DNA of 64,000 bases from Leptothrix discophora (GCF_030705305.1 NZ_JAUZEE010000003.1:1-64000), one strand, 5' to 3'. Positions 19,719 through 30,800 are shown, numbered from the stretch's first letter. Notes: generated by a model not told the origin, from the sequence alone. Numbers and translations: made by a program.

Positions 19719-21956
19719 TCAGGCTGCGGGGCTGTCCAGCGGGCTGGAGGGGCCGACGGCCGGGACAGGTCCGAGCTGCTGCAACCACTGCTCGACCGGC
19801 ATCGGGCGGGCGAAGTGATAGCCCTGGAATTCCTGCACGCCAAGGGCGCGCAAGGCCTCGAACTGGGCCTGTGTCTCGACCCCTTCGGCGACCGTCGACA
19901 TGCCCAGCGCCGCGCACAGCTGGACCATGTGGGCCAGCAGCTTGGCGGCGCGGCCATCGTGGTCGATGTCCATCACGAAGCTGCGGTCGATCTTGATCTT
20001 GTTGAACGGCAGGTGGCGCAGGTAGCTCAGTGAGGAATAGCCGGTGCCGAAGTCGTCCAGCGCGAGCGAGTAGCCGGTTTCGCGCAGCCGCCGCAGCAGC
20101 GGCTCGACCACGGTCATGTTGTCGACCAGGGCCGACTCGGTGATCTCCAGCTCAAGCTGATCGGGCGTGATGCCGGCGCGCTGGCAGGCCACCATCAGCT
20201 GCTGTTCCAGGCCGCGTTGCAGCAGCTGCTTGGGCGACAGGTTGACGGCCACGGTGAAACGGTGACCGGCTTCCTGGCCGCGCTTGACCAGCTGGGCCGC
20301 CGCATGCAGCGCATGGCGACCCATCAGGCCGATCAGGCCGGTCTTCTCGGCCATCGGGATGAACTCGACCGGCGAGACGTTGCCGAAGGCCGCGGTCGAC
20401 CAGCGCATCAGCAGCTCGACGCCCACGGCATGGCCGTCGCGGTCGACCTTGGGCTGGGCCACGAAGGTGAAGCCGTTGCGCTCGGCATCGGTGCGCAGCA
20501 GCGACTGCATGCGCACGCGCCGCTGCACGTCGGTGTCCAGCTCGGGGTCGTAGAAGGACAGGCCGTTGCGGCCACGTTCCTTGGCGACGTACATCGCCGC
20601 GTCGGCCTTGCGCAGCAGCGTGCCGGGATCGGTGCCGTCGCGCGGCGACAGGGCGGCGCCGATGCTGGGCGTCACGGTGACCTCATGGGCGTCCAGCGCG
20701 ATCGGCTGGTTCAGTGCGGCCAGCACGATCTGCGCGACCGACCGGACCTCGTTGTCGCCCGAGTCCGGTCCCAGCACGATGACGAATTCGTCGCCGCCCC
20801 AACGACCGACCAGCGCGTCGTCCGGCAGCAGTCCGGTCAGGCGCCGGGCGACCGCGCGCAGCAGCTGGTCGCCGACCTCGTGGCCGAAGGAGTCGTTGAC
20901 CTCCTTGAAGCCGTCAAGGTCGATGAACACGATCGCAAATGGCCGCCGGGTCGCCTCGGTCAGCCGCGAAGCCAGGTGCTGCTCGATCGCCGCCCGGTTG
21001 GGCAGCTCGGTCAGCGCATCGGCCAGCGCCATGCGGGCCAGCCGGGCCTCGGCGCGCATCTGCTCGCGCAGGTCGGTCAACGAGACGATGTAGCCGCGTC
21101 CCGACTCGGTGAAGTGCGACAGCGGCGTGATGTTGACCTCGACCGGAATGGCCTCGCCCTGCAGCGAATGCAGCTCGGCCGGACCGGCCCAGCCGCCCAG
21201 TCCGGCCAGCTCGGCCTCGATCCCGGCCGGCAGCGTCAGCCTCGGCGCGATCGCCTGCCCGGCCAGCTCGTCGCCATGCAGGCCGCACAGCGCGCTGTAG
21301 GCCTGGTTGGTTTCCTGGATGCGCCATTCGCCGTCGGTCACCGCAATGGCATCGCGCGTGCTGGTGAAGGCCTGCGCCATCAGCCGCAGCGATTCCTCGG
21401 CCTCGCGCTGCTCGGTGATGTCCTTGATCGTCCCGGTGACCAGCAGGGCATGGTTCTGGCGGTCGCGCTGGACCGCCCGGCCGCGCGCGCGCACCCAGCG
21501 CAGGCCCTGCGGCAGTTGCAGGCGGAAGGCGACGTCCAGATCGTGGCGCAGGCCGCTGGCATGCATGCGCCAGGTCAGCCGGAAGGTCTCGATGTCCTCG
21601 ACATGCACGATCGCGGCCAGCTCGGCCTTGGTCAGCGCCGGCACGCAGACGTCGCGGCCGTGTTCGTCCACGTAGGGCTCGACGCGGAAGCGAAGGTCGT
21701 CGGACGACCAGGACCAGACCGCCTCGCCGCTGGCCCAGAGTGCGCGTTGCAGGCGCCGCTCGGCATCCTCGCTGCGGCGGATCTCCAGCCGGGCCTGTTC
21801 CAGCGCCAGCCGGGCGTCGTGAAGTTCCTGCAGGTGTCCGGCCAGACGTGTCTCGCTGGCCTGGCGGGCGGCGCGTTCCTGGGCCAGCTGCCGGGCCAGT
21901 CGCTCGGCCAGCGGCAGACCCGCATCCGGTGCCACCGGAACGCGATCGGCCTTCAT
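19719..21956 (-). CDS. PAS-GGDEF-EAL cyclic-di-GMP protein
   Basis: A 745-residue cytoplasmic-looking signalling protein without transmembrane segments. The ATG at 21956 gives an N-terminal coiled coil (residues 20-70) followed by two PAS domains (about 70-185 and 195-300). A diguanylate cyclase domain carries the intact Gly-Gly-Asp-Glu-Phe at 387-391, and an EAL phosphodiesterase domain follows from about 490. The EAL signature is Glu-Leu-Leu (514-516) rather than Glu-Ala-Leu. Downstream Asp-Asp-Phe-Gly-Thr-Gly and Ile-Asp-Arg-Ser-Phe motifs and the Ala-Glu-Gly-Val-Glu motif are present, so hydrolysis is likely. No RxxD inhibitory site is seen before GGDEF. It may feed the cellulose and Lap systems encoded nearby. 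Confidence 0.93.
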   Translation of the reverse strand: MKADRVPVAPDAGLPLAERLARQLAQERAARQASETRLAGHLQELHDARLALEQARLEIRRSEDAERRLQRALWASGEAVWSWSSDDLRFRVEPYVDEHGRDVCVPALTKAELAAIVHVEDIETFRLTWRMHASGLRHDLDVAFRLQLPQGLRWVRARGRAVQRDRQNHALLVTGTIKDITEQREAEESLRLMAQAFTSTRDAIAVTDGEWRIQETNQAYSALCGLHGDELAGQAIAPRLTLPAGIEAELAGLGGWAGPAELHSLQGEAIPVEVNITPLSHFTESGRGYIVSLTDLREQMRAEARLARMALADALTELPNRAAIEQHLASRLTEATRRPFAIVFIDLDGFKEVNDSFGHEVGDQLLRAVARRLTGLLPDDALVGRWGGDEFVIVLGPDSGDNEVRSVAQIVLAALNQPIALDAHEVTVTPSIGAALSPRDGTDPGTLLRKADAAMYVAKERGRNGLSFYDPELDTDVQRRVRMQSLLRTDAERNGFTFVAQPKVDRDGHAVGVELLMRWSTAAFGNVSPVEFIPMAEKTGLIGLMGRHALHAAAQLVKRGQEAGHRFTVAVNLSPKQLLQRGLEQQLMVACQRAGITPDQLELEITESALVDNMTVVEPLLRRLRETGYSLALDDFGTGYSSLSYLRHLPFNKIKIDRSFVMDIDHDGRAAKLLAHMVQLCAALGMSTVAEGVETQAQFEALRALGVQEFQGYHFARPMPVEQWLQQLGPVPAVGPSSPLDSPAA

Positions 21957-22373
21957 GCGGGGCTCCGGCCGGACGCCGGCACGGTCGCCCCCACGATCGC
22001 CGGTGCCTGCGATGACTGCGCGGCATGAACGGAGGACAACAGCAGGTCGATACCGGAGGACATGCGGGAACAGGCGTCGGATGGGAGGTCGGGCAGGGAC
22101 GGGGCGGGGCTGGGCTTGGCGACAGGGCGGTGCATCCGCCCAGGACAAGCCGGGGCTTCAGGGCCGCAGATTAGCGTCAGTGACACCGTCGCGATCGACC
22201 GAATTGGCGTGGGTTCCGCGAACTGTGAACGTCGTGCGGCACGTCTTCGATTCTTCAACTTACCAAATGTCAATTTAGCACGACCGTGCTTTTGTTGCAG
22301 TGCAGCTGAGTAGAATCTCGCCGCCGCAGCGAAGACTGTGGAACCCCAGCCCACACGGAAGACAAGGATGAGC
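21957..22373. other. Intergenic region between divergent c-di-GMP gene and ETF-QO gene
   Basis: About 417 bp hold the divergent promoters. The half nearest the ETF-QO gene is clearly AT-richer. A small hairpin (AGCACG-AC-CGTGCT at about 22276) is followed by TTTT. I could not define a convincing -35/-10 pair. No gene is supported here. Confidence 0.4.
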
Positions 22374-24044
22374 ATGAGTCCCGAGGAGATCCTGGCCCAG
22401 TTCGGCCCGCGCGAGTCGATGGAATACGACGTCGTGATCGTCGGTGCAGGCCCGGCCGGCCTCGCCGCCGCGATCCGGCTCAAGCAGCGCCATGCCGACC
22501 TGTCGGTGGTGGTGCTCGAAAAGGGCTCCGAGCCCGGCGCCCACATCCTGTCCGGCGCGGTCATGGACCCGATCGCGCTGAACGAGCTGATCCCCGACTG
22601 GCAGGCGCTTGGTGCGCCGCTGAATCAGCCCGTCACCGGCGACGAGGTGCTCTTCCTCAGCGAAACCCACGCGCAGAGCACGCCACAGGGGCTGATCCCG
22701 GACTGCTTCCACAACCACGGCAACTACGTCGTCAGCCTGGCCAACGTGGTGCGCTGGCTGGCGACGCAGGCCGAGGGCCTGGGCGTGGAGATCTTCCCTG
22801 GCTTCACCGCCGCCGAGCTTCTGTATGACGAGGCGGGTGCGGTGCGCGGCGTGGCCACCGGAAACATGGGCGTCGGCAAGGACGGCGAGCCGACCGACAA
22901 CTTCCAGCTCGGCATGGAACTGCTGGGCAAGTACACCTTCTTCGCCGAGGGCGCGCGGGGCCACCTGGGCAAGCAGCTGATCGCGAAGTACGCGCTCGAC
23001 GAGGGCCGCGATCCACAAAGCTACGGCCTTGGCATCAAGGAACTCTGGGAAGTGCCGGCCGACAAGGCCCAGCCCGGCAAGGTGGTGCACACCGCCGGCT
23101 GGCCCATGAACGAGCAGACCTACGGCGGCGGCTTCCTGTATCACCTCGAAGGCAACCTCGTGACGCTGGGCTTCGTGGTCGGGCTGGACTACCAGAACCC
23201 CTGGCTGAGCCCGTTCGAGGAGATGCAGCGCTGGAAGACCCACCCGGCGATCCGCGCCCACATCGAGGGCGGCAAGCGCATCGGCTACGGCGCCCGGGCG
23301 ATCGTCGCCGGCGGCCTGCTGAGCCTGCCCAGGCTGGCCTTCCCCGGCGGCGGCCTGCTGGGTTGCGACGCGGGCACGCTCAATGCCGCGCGCATCAAGG
23401 GCAGCCACGCCGCGATCAAGACCGGCATGCTGGCCGCCGATGCCGCCGCCGACGCGCTGGCCGCCGGTCGTGCCCGCGACGAACTCGTCGCCTACCCGGC
23501 CGCCTTCGAGTCCAGCTGGCTGCACGCCGAGCTGGACCGCAGCCGCAACTTCAAGCAGTGGTTCAAGAAGGGCAACACGGTCGGCACGGTGATGACCGGC
23601 ATCGAGCAGTGGCTGCTGCCCAAGCTCGGCATCAAGAGCCCGCCGTGGACGATCCACCGCCACGGCCCGGACCATGCCCGCATGCATGCCGCCTCGGCCT
23701 GCGAGCCGATCCGCTACCCCAAGCCCGACGGCAAGCTGACCTTCGACCGCCTCAGCAGCGTCTTCATCAGCAACACCAACCACGAGGAAAACCAGCCGGC
23801 GCACCTGACGCTCAAGGACGCCTCGGTGCCGGTGTCGGTGAACCTGTCGAAATATGCCGGCCCCGAGAGCCGATATTGCCCGGCGGGGGTCTACGAGTTT
23901 GTCAACAAGGACGGTGCGGACCAGTTGGTGATCAACGCGCAGAACTGCGTGCACTGCAAGACCTGCGACATCAAGGACCCGACCCAGAACATCGTCTGGG
24001 TCACGCCAGAAGGTGGCGGCGGCCCGAACTACGGGGGTATGTGA
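22374..24044 (+). CDS. Electron-transfer flavoprotein:ubiquinone oxidoreductase
   Basis: Passes electrons from reduced ETF, produced by acyl-CoA and amine dehydrogenases, to ubiquinone at the membrane. The 556-residue protein has the FAD dinucleotide-binding motif Val-Gly-Ala-Gly-Pro-Ala-Gly-Leu near residue 25. A conserved Gly-Asp-Ala-Ala-Gly-like Gly-Cys-Asp-Ala-Gly segment lies near 335. The C-terminal 4Fe-4S domain has Cys-Pro-Ala-Gly and Cys-Val-His-Cys-Lys-Thr-Cys. The second of two close ATGs (22374) is chosen because an AAGGA lies 6 nt before it. It fits functionally with the acyl-CoA synthetase and hydratase at 36-39 kb. Confidence 0.96.
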   Translation: MSPEEILAQFGPRESMEYDVVIVGAGPAGLAAAIRLKQRHADLSVVVLEKGSEPGAHILSGAVMDPIALNELIPDWQALGAPLNQPVTGDEVLFLSETHAQSTPQGLIPDCFHNHGNYVVSLANVVRWLATQAEGLGVEIFPGFTAAELLYDEAGAVRGVATGNMGVGKDGEPTDNFQLGMELLGKYTFFAEGARGHLGKQLIAKYALDEGRDPQSYGLGIKELWEVPADKAQPGKVVHTAGWPMNEQTYGGGFLYHLEGNLVTLGFVVGLDYQNPWLSPFEEMQRWKTHPAIRAHIEGGKRIGYGARAIVAGGLLSLPRLAFPGGGLLGCDAGTLNAARIKGSHAAIKTGMLAADAAADALAAGRARDELVAYPAAFESSWLHAELDRSRNFKQWFKKGNTVGTVMTGIEQWLLPKLGIKSPPWTIHRHGPDHARMHAASACEPIRYPKPDGKLTFDRLSSVFISNTNHEENQPAHLTLKDASVPVSVNLSKYAGPESRYCPAGVYEFVNKDGADQLVINAQNCVHCKTCDIKDPTQNIVWVTPEGGGGPNYGGM

Positions 24045-24105
24045 TCGGTACCTGATTCGCCGCCGCGCCGATCGCGCGGGCCGCGGTTCGGCGAATGCCA
24101 TCGGA

Positions 24106-24135
24106 GGGGACGGGGCCAGGGGCCGCGTCCCCTTT
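24106..24135 (+). terminator. Terminator hairpin after the ETF-QO gene
   Basis: GGGGACG (24106-24112) pairs with CGTCCCC (24126-24132), with an inner GGCC pairing, and is followed by TTT. It lies 60 bp after the stop. The rest of 24045-24373 is a 329-bp non-coding stretch before bcsB with an AT-richer segment at about 24220-24300, probably the bcsB promoter region; no clear hexamers were found. Confidence 0.55.
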
Positions 24136-24373
24136 GTCGTTTCAGACCCTCGGCTCCTGGGAGACGGCCGTGGCGTCCAGCGCCCGACATCGGGGGCACA
24201 CCCCGCGTTCAAGGGCGTGAATTTGTCAGTTTCGGGATCGCTTTTCGCGTAATACGTATCCCGGACCTCAAGGTATCATCTTGTTACGCCATGGACATTT
24301 TGAAGCCAGCATTCATGGGCTGGTTTTCCTGGACGGCGTGACAGACTCGATCAACCTCGTTGTACTGCGCTCA

Positions 24374-26737
24374 ATGGCCGACATTCGTTACATATTCCCG
24401 CCACGTCGACAACGACTCGCCCTGCTGGTCGCCGCAGCGGGTTTCGGATTGGCGCCGATCCAGGCGACGACCGCGGCCGGCACCGGGCCGGCACCGATGG
24501 TCGGTCACGCAGCGCTCAGCGAGGTCCAGGTCGCCAACGTCGCCCAGGACGTGGTCAACCAGGCGCTGCAGACACCAACCGGCGCGGGCAGCACCGACAG
24601 CTCGGTGCGGAACCAGCAGATCCTGCTGCGCGACCTGGGTGCCCAGGTGCCGATCGAGCTGCGCGGCATCGACCAGAGCGTCTACCTGCCGCTGTCGATG
24701 CGACTGGACGAGACGGTCCAGAAGGCGCGGCTGCGGCTGAACTACACCTTCTCGCCGGGCCTGCTGGCCGACCTCTCGCAGATCAAGGTCTCGATCAACG
24801 ACGAGGTGCTGGGCACCGTGCCGGCGGTCAAGGGCAAGCTCGGCAGCCCGCAGTCCGCCGACATCGAGCTGGATCCGCGCTACTTCACCGAGTACGCCAA
24901 GCTGCGGCTGCAGTTCATCGGCCACTACACCACCGACTGCGAATATCCCTTCCACACCTCGTTGTGGGCCCAGGTCAGCAATCAGAGCGTGCTCGAGCTG
25001 ACGACCCGCCGGCTGCCGTTGCGCAACGACCTGTCGCTGCTGCCGACGCCCTTCTTCGACGTGCGCGATGCCGCCCGCCTGCGTCTGCCCTTCGTGATGG
25101 CCAGCCAGCCGCCGCTGGACGTGGTGCGCAGCGCCGGCGTGCCCAGCAGCTGGTTCGGTGCGCTGGCGAGCTACCGTGGCGCCGACTTCCCGGTCAGCTC
25201 CAAGGTCCCGGCCGGGCACACCATCGTGCTGGCGACCAACGAGCATCGCCCGACCGGCGTCGAGATCCCGACGGTCGAGCAACCGACCCTCAAGCTGATC
25301 GACCACCCGAGCGACCCGGGCGCCAAGGTGCTGCTGGTGCTGGGCCGCGACGGCGCGCAGCTGTCGCAGGCGGTCGACGCACTGGTGCTGGGCCAGGCCG
25401 CTCTCAGCGGCGAACAGGCCAGCGTCGGCAAGGTCGAGCTGCCGGCCCGGCTGGCCGCGCACGATGCGCCCAACATCGTCAAGACCGGCACCGTGGTCAA
25501 GCTCGGCCAGCTGGTCGGCAACAGCCAGGCGCTGCAGGTCACGGGCACGACGCTGCCGGTGATCCGCCTGCCGCTGCGCCTGCCGGCCGACACCTTTGCC
25601 TGGCGCACCGAGGGCGTGCCCATCGAGCTGCGCTACCGCTACACGCCGCCGGCGCAGCTCGGCACGGCGCGGCTGGCGGTGCAGATCAACGACCAGCTGG
25701 TCGAGTCCTTCCTGCTGCGCCCGGCCGCCGCCCAGAGCACGCAGTCGCAGCGCATGCTGCTGCCCTTCCTGGAGATCGGCGGCACCTTCGACCGGCAGGA
25801 CCTGGTCGTGCCGGCCTTCCAGCTGGGCAGCACCAACGAGTTGCAGTTCCGCTTCGAGATTCCGCCGGTCGAGAGCTCGCGCTGCCGCGACACCGTGCTG
25901 GTCTCGCAGGCCAGCGTCGACGCCGACTCGACCATCGACCTGCGCAACCTGGAGCACTACGCGACGCTGCCCAACCTGGCGATGTACGCCAACAGCGGCT
26001 TTCCCTTCACCAAGTTCGCTGACCTGGCCGAGACCGCCGTGGTGATGTCCGACCAGCCCGGACCCGAGGAGATCGAGACCGCGCTGGGCGTGCTGGGCCA
26101 GATGGGCGCGGCCACCGGCGTGGCCGGCACGCGGCTGCAGGTGGTGGGCGCCAGCCAGGTCAAGAGCGTCGCGGACCGCGACCTCCTGGTGATCGCCACC
26201 GGTCCGTCGCCGGCGCCGCTGGACGGCTGGTCGCAGTCCTTGCCGACCCACCTGGACGCCGCCGCGCGGGGCAACTCACCGCTGACCCGTTTCAGCGACA
26301 CCGCCTCCGAATGGTTCACCGGCGCCACCCCGCGCCGCTACCCCGGCAAGGCCTGGACCGAGTGGAAATCCGAAGGCCCGCTGGCCGCGCTGATGGGCTT
26401 CGAGTCGCCGCTGTCGGCCGGTCGCAGCGTCGTCGCGCTGCAGGCGACCGACCCGGCCACGCTCGGCGCCATGCGCGTCGCCCTGCTCGATCCGGCCAAG
26501 GTCGCCAGGATGCAGGGCGACCTGGTGCTGGTGCGTGGCTCGCAGCTGGAATCCTTCCGGGTCGGCGACGTCTACCAGGTCGGTGAACTGCGCTGGTGGC
26601 GCTGGGTCTGGTACCAGATGCGCGGCCATCCGCTGCTGCTGGTCCTGCTGGTCGCCGTCATTTCCCTCCTGCTGGCCCTGACGCTCTACCGCGCGCTGCG
26701 GGCCCGCGCCGAACGTCGCGTCCAAGGCGAATCCTGA
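24374..26737 (+). CDS. bcsB: Cellulose synthase periplasmic subunit BcsB
   Basis: BcsB sits in the periplasm, anchored in the inner membrane, and completes the cellulose synthase with BcsA. The 787-residue protein starts at the ATG at 24374 with a hydrophobic signal segment (residues 15-35). Then come the alternating carbohydrate-binding and flavodoxin-like domains with the family's Val-Pro-Ile-Glu-Leu-Arg-Gly and Cys-Glu-Tyr-Pro-Phe-His segments. It ends in a single transmembrane helix (about residues 750-775) and a basic tail. It opens a plus-strand bcsB-bcsZ-bcsC unit. Unlike the usual order, bcsA is not upstream but 7 kb away on the opposite strand. Confidence 0.95.
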   Translation: MADIRYIFPPRRQRLALLVAAAGFGLAPIQATTAAGTGPAPMVGHAALSEVQVANVAQDVVNQALQTPTGAGSTDSSVRNQQILLRDLGAQVPIELRGIDQSVYLPLSMRLDETVQKARLRLNYTFSPGLLADLSQIKVSINDEVLGTVPAVKGKLGSPQSADIELDPRYFTEYAKLRLQFIGHYTTDCEYPFHTSLWAQVSNQSVLELTTRRLPLRNDLSLLPTPFFDVRDAARLRLPFVMASQPPLDVVRSAGVPSSWFGALASYRGADFPVSSKVPAGHTIVLATNEHRPTGVEIPTVEQPTLKLIDHPSDPGAKVLLVLGRDGAQLSQAVDALVLGQAALSGEQASVGKVELPARLAAHDAPNIVKTGTVVKLGQLVGNSQALQVTGTTLPVIRLPLRLPADTFAWRTEGVPIELRYRYTPPAQLGTARLAVQINDQLVESFLLRPAAAQSTQSQRMLLPFLEIGGTFDRQDLVVPAFQLGSTNELQFRFEIPPVESSRCRDTVLVSQASVDADSTIDLRNLEHYATLPNLAMYANSGFPFTKFADLAETAVVMSDQPGPEEIETALGVLGQMGAATGVAGTRLQVVGASQVKSVADRDLLVIATGPSPAPLDGWSQSLPTHLDAAARGNSPLTRFSDTASEWFTGATPRRYPGKAWTEWKSEGPLAALMGFESPLSAGRSVVALQATDPATLGAMRVALLDPAKVARMQGDLVLVRGSQLESFRVGDVYQVGELRWWRWVWYQMRGHPLLLVLLVAVISLLLALTLYRALRARAERRVQGES

Positions 26738-26740
26738 ACC

Positions 26741-27898
26741 GTGGTGCTCCGACGTGACCTGCTGACCGCCCTGGCATTCGCACTGCCGGTGGGTGCCTGT
26801 GCCCGCGCATCGACCGGCTGCCTGCCGGGCGGCGCGACCGAATGGACCGACTGGGAGGTCTTCCGCCGCGCGCTGGTGAGCGACGATGGCCGCGTGATCG
26901 ACCCGATCGCCAAGGACGTGACGACCTCCGAAGGCCAGTCCTACGCGATGTTCTTCGCGCTGGTGGCCGGCCAGCAGGCGGTGTTCGACCGGCTGTTGCG
27001 CTGGACCGAGGACAACCTCTGCGCCGGCGACATCGCCAGCCGCCTGCCGGCCTGGCAATGGGGCCGGCGCGACGACGGCCGCTGGGACGTGATCGACCCC
27101 AACGCCGCCAGCGACGCCGACCTGTGGATCGCCTACACCCTGGCGCAGGCCGGCCGGCTGTGGAAGAACCGCCGCTACGAGGCGCTGTCGCAGGTCCTGG
27201 GCCGGCGCATCCTGGCCGACGAGGTGGTCGATCTGGCCGGCCTCGGCCCGACGCTGCTGCCGGGCCCGAAGGGCTTCCGGCTCGACGAGGACAGCCACCG
27301 CCTGAACCCGAGCTACCTGGCGCCACCGCTGCTGGCCTGGTTCGCCGCGAACCGGCCGGAACCGGCCTGGAAGGGCCTGCGCGCCTCGTCGCTGCAGGTG
27401 CTGGCCGGCAGCGCGCCACGCGGCCTGGCGCCCGAGTGGACGGTGCATGTGCGTGACCGCGGCTTCGTGCCGGAGCGGCTCGCCGTCGAGGACCGGGTCG
27501 GCAGCTACAACGCGATCCGGGTCTACCTGTGGCTGGGCCTGACCCACCCGGACGACCCTGCCCTGCCCGGCCTGCTGCGCCAGTACGCGCCGATGGCCCG
27601 GCTGGCCGGCCAGCGCGGCGCCGTGCCGGAGGTCGTCGATCCGGCCAGCGGTGAGGCCCTGTCGACCAGCGGCGACGGCCCGTCGGGCTTCCAGTCGGCG
27701 CTGCAGCCGATGCTGGCGCTGATGGGCGAACGCGACATCGCCGACAAGCTCAAGGCACGCATCACCGCCCGGCCGATCCAGGCGCGCCACTACTACGACC
27801 AGGTGCTCCATCTGTTTGCCTCCGGCTTCGTCTCCGGCCGCTATCGCTTCACCGCCAACGGCAGCCTGCAGACCGGCTGGGCGCCATGCGACGCCTGA
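26741..27898 (+). CDS. bcsZ: Periplasmic endo-1,4-beta-glucanase BcsZ (GH8)
   Basis: A family 8 glycoside hydrolase that trims cellulose during export. The GTG start, 3 bp after the bcsB stop, gives 385 residues. An N-terminal signal ends in Val-Gly-Ala-Cys, so Cys20 could be lipidated. The general acid lies in Ser-Glu-Gly-Gln-Ser-Tyr-Ala (Glu64) and the second acidic residue in Ala-Ser-Asp-Ala-Asp-Leu-Trp (Asp125/Asp127), as in other BcsZ enzymes. It overlaps bcsC by 13 bp. Its place between bcsB and bcsC is the standard one. Confidence 0.95.
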   Translation: MVLRRDLLTALAFALPVGACARASTGCLPGGATEWTDWEVFRRALVSDDGRVIDPIAKDVTTSEGQSYAMFFALVAGQQAVFDRLLRWTEDNLCAGDIASRLPAWQWGRRDDGRWDVIDPNAASDADLWIAYTLAQAGRLWKNRRYEALSQVLGRRILADEVVDLAGLGPTLLPGPKGFRLDEDSHRLNPSYLAPPLLAWFAANRPEPAWKGLRASSLQVLAGSAPRGLAPEWTVHVRDRGFVPERLAVEDRVGSYNAIRVYLWLGLTHPDDPALPGLLRQYAPMARLAGQRGAVPEVVDPASGEALSTSGDGPSGFQSALQPMLALMGERDIADKLKARITARPIQARHYYDQVLHLFASGFVSGRYRFTANGSLQTGWAPCDA

Positions 27899-30800
27899 GC
27901 TGGCTGATGCTGGCCCTGGCGCTGCCGCTGCCGGCAGCCGCCGCACCGGCCATTGCCGCCGCCGAACCGGCCCGCCGCAGCATGGATGCGCTGATCGACA
28001 GCGCCCAGCTCTGGCAGGCCCGCAAGCGCCCGGATCTGGCCCGCAGCGTGCTCCAGAAGGTGCTCGCGGTGCAGTCCGACGAACCGCGCGCCCTGCTGAT
28101 GCTCGGCGAGCTGGAGCTGAGGGCCGGCAGCCGGAACGCCGCACTGGCGCCCCTGGCGCAGCTGCAGGCCAGCCACCCCGACAGTCCCGAACTGCGCCAG
28201 CTCCAGCAGCTCGCCCAGCTCCACAGCAGCGACCTGGTGCGACTGAACCGGCTGCAGCAGCTGCGCGAGGTCGGCCAGTTGGCGGAGGCCGCGCGACTGG
28301 CCCGGCAGATGTTCCCGACCGGCGAGGCGCCCGGCCTGCTGGGCGCGGAAATGGCCGGCCTGATCGCCAGCACGCCCGGCGGCTGGGACATCAGCCGACG
28401 CCAGATGGAAGCCCGCGTGGCCCGCAGCGGCACCGCGATCGACCGGCTGGCGCTGGCCGAGGTGCTGGCGCTGTCGCCGACCACCCGCAAGCAGGCCTGG
28501 ACGCGGCTGCACGGCCTGGTCGACGAGGGCGTGCTGCCGCGCGAGATCATCGCCAGCAGCTGGCGCCGGGCCATCCGGCTGCAACCTGACGACGTCGCGG
28601 CCGGACCGCTGTGGGACGACTACCGAGGCACGATGGGCGAAGGCGTGGCGCCGATCGGCAGCACCGGCAACGGTCGCGCCGCCGCCGCCGCCGTGTTGCC
28701 CGGCGGCACGGCGGCGGAGGGCGCGTCGACGGCGCCCCGATCAGCCGCCAAGGTCGCTGAGAAGGCCGCTGAGAAGGTCGCCGAGAAGGCCGCCCCCAGG
28801 ACCGCCTCGACCGCGCCGGAACCCCCGGCGCGTGACGTGGCGCTGGAAGCCGCGCGCCGGGAAGCCGACCGGCTGCTCGACATCCCCGAGAACGAACAGG
28901 CCGCCGTGCTGCTGGCCGACGTGCTGGTGCGGCTGGGCGACGATGGCCGGGCCTGGGGCCTCTACGGCATCGCCCGCATGCGCCAGGGTGACCATGCCGC
29001 GGCGGTGCCCGCCTTCGATCGGGCACTGGCCGGCGATCCGGACGATGCGGCGCGCTGGCGCAGCCTGGGGCTGACCTCGCGCTACTGGGCCGGCGTGGCC
29101 GAGGCACGCCGGTCGGCCGAGGCCGGCGACGATGCGGCCGTCGTCGCGCTGCTGGACCCGCTGATCGACACCCAGCCCGAGGCCATCGAGGGCACGTTGC
29201 TGCTGGCCGGCGCGCGGGCCCGGCAGGGCGAGGATGGCGCGGCCCGCCAGCTCTATGAACGCGTGCTGGCCCTCGCGCCGAACGAAGCGCGGGCCTGGCG
29301 CGGCCTGACCGCGCTGGCGATGCGCCGCGATCCGGAAAGCGCGCTGGCGATGTTGGCGCAGCGCTACGGCATCGGACCGGCGGCGAACGATCCGGACCGG
29401 CCCGAAAGCGCCCCGCAGGCACCCGCACGGGCCGCATCGGCCGGACCGCTCGATCCGGCCGACGCGGTCGACACCGCCACGGTCCGCCGTGTCGTTGACC
29501 AGCGCCGGGCCGAGGGCCGCCACGGCTCGGCCCTGCGGCTGATCGAACAGGCGCTGCTGCTGGCACCGGACGAGACCTGGTTGCGCTACGACACCGCCCG
29601 CATCTATGCCGATTTCCGGCTGCCGGACATCGCCCTGGCCGTGATGGACGAAGGCCTGGCGCGCAACCGTCAGGAGCCTGACCTGCTGCAGGCCGCCGCG
29701 CTGATCGCGCTGGCGGCCGACGCGCCACGGCGCGCGGTCGAGATCCTCGACGGCCTGCCGGTCGCGATCGCCCAGGGGCCGCAGCGCGAGCTGGTGCAGC
29801 GGGCCCGCCGTGAACGCGCCCTGGCCTCGGCCCGCGAGGCCTTCCTCGCGCAGGACATCGCGCTCACCCGCGTCTGGCTGGCCGAGGCCGAGCAGCTGGT
29901 CGACGACCGCGGCCGGTTCGTGCTGGCCAGCAGCACGGCCGGCAGCTCGTTGTCGGTCAGCGATGCCGTGGTCAGCGATGCCGTGGCCAGCGAGCCCTGG
30001 CCCAACCTGCGCCTGGCCCGCATGCGCCTGGCCACGCACGAGACCCGGGCCGCGCGTGACCGCCTGGAGCGGCTCGATCCGGTCGCGCTCGCCCCGCAGG
30101 TCGACGCGCTGCTCGAATGGGCCCGCCTGAACGTCGACGCCGACCAGCTGGCGACCGCCTACGACGGCGTGCAGCGTGCCCTCGACGCACCGGCCGAACG
30201 GACCGGCTGGACGCCGGCAGAGCGGGCCGAGGTGCTGCTCGCGCATGCCGGTCTGGCGCTGGACCTCGACCTCAACAGCACCGCCCGCGCCGATGCCGAG
30301 CAGGTCGCCATGCTGCTGCCCGACGACGCCCAGGAGGCCCGCCTGCGGCTGCTGCGGCTGCAACGTCGCATGGGCCATGCGCTGGCGGCCCGCTCGACCC
30401 TCGACGGCCTGCTGGCCCGCACGCCGAACGACCCGCTGGTGCGCCTGGAAGCGGCCCGCCAGGCGCGTGCCGACGCGGACGAAGGCGAGGCGCTGGCGCA
30501 TCTGGACATCGCCCGTCGCCGCGCCCTGCCCGGCAGCGAGACCGCGCTGGAGATCGAGCGCGTGCAGGACGCGATCGAGGCCGAAAACCAGCCCTTCGTC
30601 GAGGCGGCGATGCACGCCAGCCGCAACCCCGGCAGCGTCGGGCGCGGCAACCTGGACAGCCGCGAGACCACCGCCCGCATGACCTGGCCGAAGATCGGCC
30701 AGGGCCAGTACTTCGTCCATGTCGATCACCTGTCGCTGGATGCCGGCGCGCTGCCGACCGACATCGACAATGCCGGGCTGCTGGGCCGCACCCTGCTGAG

